35,542 nt of DNA from Streptomyces acidicola (lineage in GTDB: Bacteria > Actinomycetota > Actinomycetes > Streptomycetales > Streptomycetaceae): the NCBI RefSeq assembly GCF_009377235.1, contig NZ_VMNX01000083.1:1-35542 (forward strand), read 5' to 3'. How positions within the stretch are numbered: the first letter of the stretch is position 1; each line of letters begins with the position of its first letter. The notes under the pieces were generated by a model. The model searched no databases. It was not told where the DNA came from and saw only the letters and a program-made list of their open reading frames with translations. Position numbers and translations under genes: made by a program. Below, piece after piece: positions 31,811-35,542 of this stretch.

Positions 31811-32548
31811 ATGGTGACCAACACTGGCCGCGTGGCGGTCGTCACCGGCGGATCCGGTGGCATCGGCAGGGCGTGCGTGGAGCGCCTGGCTGCCGACGGC
31901 TTCTCGGTCCTGATCCACTTCGCGGGCGCCAAGGACCGAGCTGAGGAGACCGCGAGCGCGCTGACCCGTGCCGGAGTCCCGGCCGTCGCCGTGGGCGGCG
32001 ACGTAGCGGACGAAGCAGCCATGACCGCGGTCTTCGACATCGCGGACAGGGAACTCGGCGGCGTCGACGTCGTCGTCCACACGGCGGGCATCATGCCCCT
32101 CGCCCCCATCGCGCAGATGGACCTGGACACCTTCGACCACATCCAGCGCACCAACGTGCGCGGCACCTTCGTCGTCGACCAGCTCGCCGCACAACGTGTC
32201 CGCAAAGGCGGATCGATCATCAATTTCTCCACGTCGGTAACCCGGCTGCACATCCCCACCTACGGCGCCTACGCGGCCTCCAAGGGCGCAGTCGAGGCAC
32301 TCACGCTCATCCTCGCCCGCGAACTGCGCGGGCGAGACATCACCGTCAACGCCGTCGCTCCCGGACCCACCGCCACCCCTCTGTTCTTCAAGGGCAAGAG
32401 CCAGGAAGCCGTCGACCAGATCGCCAACGCCAACCCCATGCAGCGCCTGGGCACACCCGACGACATCGCCGAAACAGTGTCCTTCCTCGCCGGCCCCGCC
32501 CGCTGGGTCAACGGCCAGGTTCTCCACACCAACGGCGCCATGGCCTGA
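31811..32548 (+). CDS. Short-chain dehydrogenase/reductase (3-oxoacyl-ACP reductase-like)
   Basis: 245 residues, the classical SDR length. Coenzyme motif TGGSGGIG at 12-19, structural NTAG variant HTAG near 90-93, Asn115, catalytic Ser140 or Ser142, Tyr154 and Lys158 in YAASK. The end RLGTPDDIAETVSFLAGPAR, then WVNGQVLHTNGA, is typical of classical SDRs. Arg/Lys residues after the second strand are consistent with NADP. It oxidises or reduces a hydroxyl/keto group in a small substrate. GGAGG lies eight bases before the ATG. First gene of a three-gene operon opposite the TetR regulator. Confidence 0.92.
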   Translation: MVTNTGRVAVVTGGSGGIGRACVERLAADGFSVLIHFAGAKDRAEETASALTRAGVPAVAVGGDVADEAAMTAVFDIADRELGGVDVVVHTAGIMPLAPIAQMDLDTFDHIQRTNVRGTFVVDQLAAQRVRKGGSIINFSTSVTRLHIPTYGAYAASKGAVEALTLILARELRGRDITVNAVAPGPTATPLFFKGKSQEAVDQIANANPMQRLGTPDDIAETVSFLAGPARWVNGQVLHTNGAMA

Positions 32549-32558
32549 AGGGACAGGC

Positions 32559-33446
32559 ATGTCAACCGTACTGATCACAGGATCATCCACGGGTATCGGA
32601 CGCCGAACCGCGGAAACGCTGGCCGCCGCCGGCCACACCGTGTACGCGACGATGCGGGACCCCGGCAACCGCGACGCTGGCGCTGTGTCCGATCTCAATA
32701 CTCGTGCACGCTCCCGGGGTTGGAAGCTGCGGATCGTCGAACTCGACGTGACATCGCAGGCGTCTGCAGACGCCGCCGTCCGGCACGTTCTCGACGAGAC
32801 CGACGGTCTCGATGCCGTCGTGCACAACGCGGGACACCTGTACATCGGGTACGTCGAGGCGTTCACCGACAACGACGTGAGCCACCTGCTGGACGTCAAC
32901 ACCATCGGCGCTCACCGGGTGAACCGCGCGGCACTGCCGCACATGCGCTCCCGCCGTTCCGGCACGCTGCTGTACGTCGGCAGCACCATCCAGGTGACCA
33001 CTCCACCGTTCCTCGGCCCTTACGTGGCCTCCAAGGCCGCCTTCGATGCACTAGCTGTGGTCACCTCCTACGAGGTGTCGCAGTTCGGCATCGAGACGTC
33101 GATCGTGATGCCCGGCGCGATCACCCAGGGGACTAATCACTTCCCCGGGGCCAGCCACGCCAGCGACCTGAGAGTGGCGGTGCAATACGCCGAGTTGGAC
33201 CCACTGGTCGAGCGCACGCACGAGGCGCACGAGCAGCTTTTCGCGCCGGGCACGACAGCCGACCCGCAGAGCGTCGCGGACGAGATCGAGCGCATCCTCG
33301 CCCTGCCGGTCGGGAGCAAGCCCTTCCGTTCGGTGGTAGACGCGGCTGAGGCCGGCGTCGACCACGTCATGGCGTTCAGCGACCTGACACGCGAGGCTTT
33401 CGTACGGCGGCTCGGGTTCGCCGAAACACTGAAGGTGAAGCCATGA
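32559..33446 (+). CDS. Short-chain dehydrogenase/reductase, extended C-terminus
   Basis: 295 residues. Coenzyme motif TGSSTGIG at 7-14, VHNAGH at 88-93, catalytic Ser142, Tyr155 and Lys159 in YVASKAAF. After TSIVMPGAITQGTNHFPGA there is a 90-residue C-terminal region not found in the shortest SDRs, resembling the group often named SDR family oxidoreductase of the retinol/17-beta-hydroxysteroid dehydrogenase type. It starts ten bases after the first SDR stop (AAGGGA upstream) and its TGA overlaps the next ATG, so it is tightly coupled to both neighbours. Confidence 0.9.
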   Translation: MSTVLITGSSTGIGRRTAETLAAAGHTVYATMRDPGNRDAGAVSDLNTRARSRGWKLRIVELDVTSQASADAAVRHVLDETDGLDAVVHNAGHLYIGYVEAFTDNDVSHLLDVNTIGAHRVNRAALPHMRSRRSGTLLYVGSTIQVTTPPFLGPYVASKAAFDALAVVTSYEVSQFGIETSIVMPGAITQGTNHFPGASHASDLRVAVQYAELDPLVERTHEAHEQLFAPGTTADPQSVADEIERILALPVGSKPFRSVVDAAEAGVDHVMAFSDLTREAFVRRLGFAETLKVKP

Positions 33447-34630
33447 ATAGTGTGTCACGTGGGTGGAGCGGGAGTCTGCGTGGTTCTGCTCGGGCGACGG
33501 TCGCCGGACTGTCGACTGGGGTGCTGTGCCTGGGACTTGTACTGAGCGGCTGTTCCGGCAGGTCCGAGGAGTCGGCGCGGCCGAGGGCGTCGCTGCCGAC
33601 GACGTCTGCGAAGTCCGGCGGCAGGGACGCCGCGACGCTGGGCGAACCCACAGAACTGACCACCGGACTTGACGCGCCGTGGGGGCTGACCTTCTTGCCC
33701 GACGGCTCGGCGCTGGTCTCCGAACGGATCACCGGTGAGATCCTGCGCGTACCTGCCGACGGCGGTGACGCCCGCACAGTGGGGGTCGTCCCTGACGTGA
33801 ACGCCACATCAGAGGGAGGACTCCTCGGCATCGTCGCCTCGCCCGACTTCGCCGACGATCGCACGGTCTACGCCTCGGTCTCCGGCGCAAGCGAGAACCG
33901 TATCGTCGCGCTCACGATCGCCGCGGACTACGACGCCCTCGCCCTCAAACGAGTTCTGCTCGAAGGCATCCAGACCGCCGACCGCCACCACGGTGGCCGG
34001 ATGGTCATCGGTCCCGACGGCCACCTGTGGATCGGCACCGGCGACGCCTTCGAACCCGAAAACGCCGCGGACGACAACTCCCTCAACGGCAAGATCCTCC
34101 GCATCGCTACCGACGGCTCCGTACCGCGAGACAACCCTAAAGACTCACCGGTCTACTCCAGCGGACACCGCAACGTTCAGGGCATCACCTTCGGGCCGGA
34201 CGACACTGCTTACGCCTCCGAACTCGGCCACCGCACCTGGGACGAGGTCAACGTTCTCCGCGCGGGCGCCGACTACGGATGGCCGGAGTCCGAGGGCACC
34301 CAAGGATCAGCCGGCGAAGAACCCATCGCCGTCATCCACCCCCCCCCCGACGACGCCAGCCTTTCCGGCGTCGCCTACGCCGAAGGATCCCTGTGGATCG
34401 GCGCCCTCGGCGGCCAGCGGCTGTGGCAACTCCCCGTCGACGGCCAGGCCTCCACCGCCGAGCCCATCGCCTACTACCAAGGCGAATACGGCCGCATCCG
34501 CACCGTCGAAGTCGCACCTGACGGATCCCTGTGGATCATCACCTCCAACACCGACGGTGCCACCTGGGGCGGTACCGATCCACGCTCCGGCGACGACCGT
34601 ATCCTCCGCATCGAAGTGGAACAGCCCTGA
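33443..34630 (+). CDS. PQQ-dependent sugar (glucose/sorbosone) dehydrogenase, lipoprotein
   Basis: 395 residues. A long signal peptide ends in the lipobox LSGC with Cys37, so the protein is probably lipid-anchored outside the membrane. The six-bladed beta-propeller of the GSDH family is shown by LDAPWGLTFLPDGSALVSER, GGLLGIVASPDF, RHHGGRMVIGPDGHLWIGTG, LNGKILRI, YSSGHRNVQGITF, then EVNVLRAGADYGWP. The conserved His-Gly-Gly and GHRN positions that contact PQQ and calcium are present. The family oxidises sugars or other alcohols. The start overlaps the second SDR stop as ATGA. No PQQ biosynthesis gene is in the window. Confidence 0.9.
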   Translation: MNSVSRGWSGSLRGSARATVAGLSTGVLCLGLVLSGCSGRSEESARPRASLPTTSAKSGGRDAATLGEPTELTTGLDAPWGLTFLPDGSALVSERITGEILRVPADGGDARTVGVVPDVNATSEGGLLGIVASPDFADDRTVYASVSGASENRIVALTIAADYDALALKRVLLEGIQTADRHHGGRMVIGPDGHLWIGTGDAFEPENAADDNSLNGKILRIATDGSVPRDNPKDSPVYSSGHRNVQGITFGPDDTAYASELGHRTWDEVNVLRAGADYGWPESEGTQGSAGEEPIAVIHPPPDDASLSGVAYAEGSLWIGALGGQRLWQLPVDGQASTAEPIAYYQGEYGRIRTVEVAPDGSLWIITSNTDGATWGGTDPRSGDDRILRIEVEQP

Positions 34631-34652
34631 CCACAGCCCAGGCAACACCCAC

Positions 34653-34796
34653 ATGGCACTGATGGGCATCTTCATCGCCGACGAGTGCGCGGTGATCCTG
34701 TCGCGTCGAGACGCCGAGAAGCTCCCCCAGACCGTCCAACGGGATTGCGCCACCTGGAAACCGGCAGGCGCCCCACTCGGGCGGAGACGATGGTGA
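34653..34796 (+). CDS. Short ORF of doubtful coding status
   Basis: 47 codons from ATG (MALMGIFIADECAVILSRRD...) with no ribosome site and no known family. It lies between the dehydrogenase stop and the IS debris and could be the truncated start of a gene or chance. The following bases up to the IS30 remnant at about 34925 hold nothing recognisable. Confidence 0.15.
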   Translation: MALMGIFIADECAVILSRRDAEKLPQTVQRDCATWKPAGAPLGRRRW

Positions 34797-34924
34797 GAAC
34801 GGCACGTTCGACGGAACTCGGGTAGAAGCTGTGGCTCGGGCAGGCGGAGACCAGTGCGGCAGCCAGGACGAAGCCGTTGTGCGGCTGGGCTCCGTCATCG
34901 GTGTGCATGATCGATCCGGCGAAG

Positions 34925-35079
34925 CTGCCAGGTGGCTGTGGCCAGGAGCTTAGCGAGGCGCTCGGCTGAGTTTCCCAGCCGCGCGTCCTTCGTGGTTGGC
35001 TGTTCGCGGCCACGGCGTCCAACTCCTCGCGGCTGTAGCAGTCCAGGTCGGTGCCCTTGGGAAAGTTCACCAGATTGGT
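34925..35079 (-). pseudogene. IS30-family transposase, C-terminal end
   Basis: The reverse strand reads NLVNFPKGTDLDCYSREELD, AVAANSQPRRTRGWET, then after a one-base change AERLAKLLATA. FPKGTDL, then S.EEL..VA..LN.RPR..LGW.TP...L is the end of an IS30 transposase. It differs from the intact IS30 copy at 28.3 kb (SVHTARDLREVAHQ), so it is from another element. It joins directly to the IS21 fragment. Confidence 0.7.
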
Positions 35080-35084
35080 GCGGG

Positions 35085-35420
35085 CGGTGATGGACAGTTC
35101 CTCACCGACCACTCGGCACCACACCCTCACCCCGATATAACCGGACGGGGTCGAGTAGCGCACTGAGTTGAAACTGATCGTGCGATCCGAGCCGACCAGC
35201 CGTTCTTCGCCCAGCGCGAGTGGCTCGATGGGCAAGATGTCCAGGCGGTCGGCGGGTATCTGTCCGGTCGCCCGGTGGCGGCGGGAGTTAACTTGCTCGC
35301 ACCAGGTGCGGCAGGCTTCGGCGAGCCCGGCGAAGGTGTCGTAGGCGGGCAGCAGGTTCGCGTCGGTGGGCACCAGGCCGGCCTTCGCGATGCGGACCGT
35401 GGCCTCCGCGCCGCCTGTCA
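35085..35420 (-). pseudogene. IS21-family transposase (IstA) fragment
   Basis: The reverse strand encodes GGAEATVRIAKAGLVPTDAN, LLPAYDTFAGLAEACRTWCE, VNSRRHRATGQIPADRLDIL and SVRYSTPSGYIGVRVWCRVV. GG.EATVRIAKADLVPT..NL...Y..F..L..AC..FC..VN.R.HR is the region after the catalytic core of IstA. The N-terminal and catalytic parts and the partner IstB are absent. It is cut on both sides by other transposase pieces. Confidence 0.78.
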
Positions 35421-35444
35421 ATCCCCTCGCACCGTGGAGATCTT

Positions 35445-35542
35445 TCAAGCGGCCAACTCCACGTGGTCGGCCTGCTGGTCTTGTTCGTAGTCGATCGGGC
35501 TCCGGTATCCGCACACGCTGTGTAGCCGACGGGTGTTGTAGA
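35445..35542 (-). pseudogene. IS3-family transposase (OrfB), C-terminal end, runs off the window
   Basis: The reverse strand from the edge reads YNTRRLHSVCGYRSPIDYEQ, then DQQADHVELAA and TGA at 35445-35447. YN..R.HS.LGY.SP..YE is the end of IS3-family integrase-type transposases. Whether the gene is complete beyond the window is unknown. Confidence 0.75.

Noticed and set aside
31721..32905. N-terminal extension of the TetR frame to 596 residues
   Set aside because: The extension is antisense to the SDR genes. A good ribosome site precedes ATG 31720.
1..35542. CRISPR arrays, prophage genes, integrase att sites, rRNA genes
   Set aside because: I looked for regularly spaced short repeats, phage structural genes, tyrosine or serine integrases and rRNA motifs and saw none.

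Overview
High-GC actinobacterial DNA, most likely from a Streptomyces-like or Pseudonocardiales genome. The signs are strong GC3 bias, frequent GTG starts, large ATPase-LuxR (LAL) regulators, F420/FMN luciferase-like monooxygenase (LLM) family enzymes, a GPP34 protein and IS families common in these hosts. No ribosomal, replication or other housekeeping gene is present. This is an accessory region, rich in IS debris and decaying genes, of the kind found in chromosome arms or large plasmids.

Layout. 1-2.2 kb: an IS1380 element whose transposase is split by one in-frame TGA, then scraps of IS5- and IS701-type transposases. 2.2-7.4 kb: an LLM oxidoreductase, a broken hypothetical gene, an intact 919-residue LAL regulator and a GH95-like glycosidase fragment. 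7.8-11.8 kb: an intact two-component pair (probably leaderless) with a clear terminator, a small membrane protein and a secreted TAP-type alpha/beta hydrolase. 11.8-16.6 kb: decayed DNA with a truncated membrane-protein gene, a short mosaic assembled from pieces that also occur at 3.6-7.1 kb, a frameshifted quinone oxidoreductase, an IS110 scrap, and a second LAL regulator carrying about nine frameshifts. 16.6-25.4 kb: the metabolic core. It holds an operon of a two-domain LLM-FAD flavoenzyme (one frameshift near its 3' end), an LLM enzyme and the dead LAL, joined by ATGA overlaps. It also holds a divergent HxlR regulator, an alcohol dehydrogenase and metallo-beta-lactamase pair, a Gfo/Idh/MocA oxidoreductase and an aldo-keto reductase. 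25.4-26.1 kb: a MarR regulator whose promoter carries two identical perfect palindromes. 26.2-30.7 kb: more IS debris (IS5, IS110, IS256, an apparently intact IS30) around a GPP34 gene and the membrane tail of an antibiotic-biosynthesis-monooxygenase-like gene. 31.1-34.6 kb: a TetR regulator divergent from an SDR-SDR-PQQ sugar dehydrogenase lipoprotein operon. 34.6-35.5 kb: IS30, IS21 and IS3 transposase ends, the last running off the edge.

How it may work together (inference). Several redox families (LLM, FAD-linked oxidase, MDR alcohol dehydrogenase, AKR, Gfo/Idh/MocA, SDR, PQQ dehydrogenase), each next to its own small regulator (LAL, HxlR, MarR, TetR), suggest one or more inducible catabolic or detoxification routes for an alcohol- or ketone-bearing organic substrate. 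The substrate cannot be told from sequence. Short collinear repeats shared by the two LAL-containing loci show that part of the region was duplicated and then differentially deleted.
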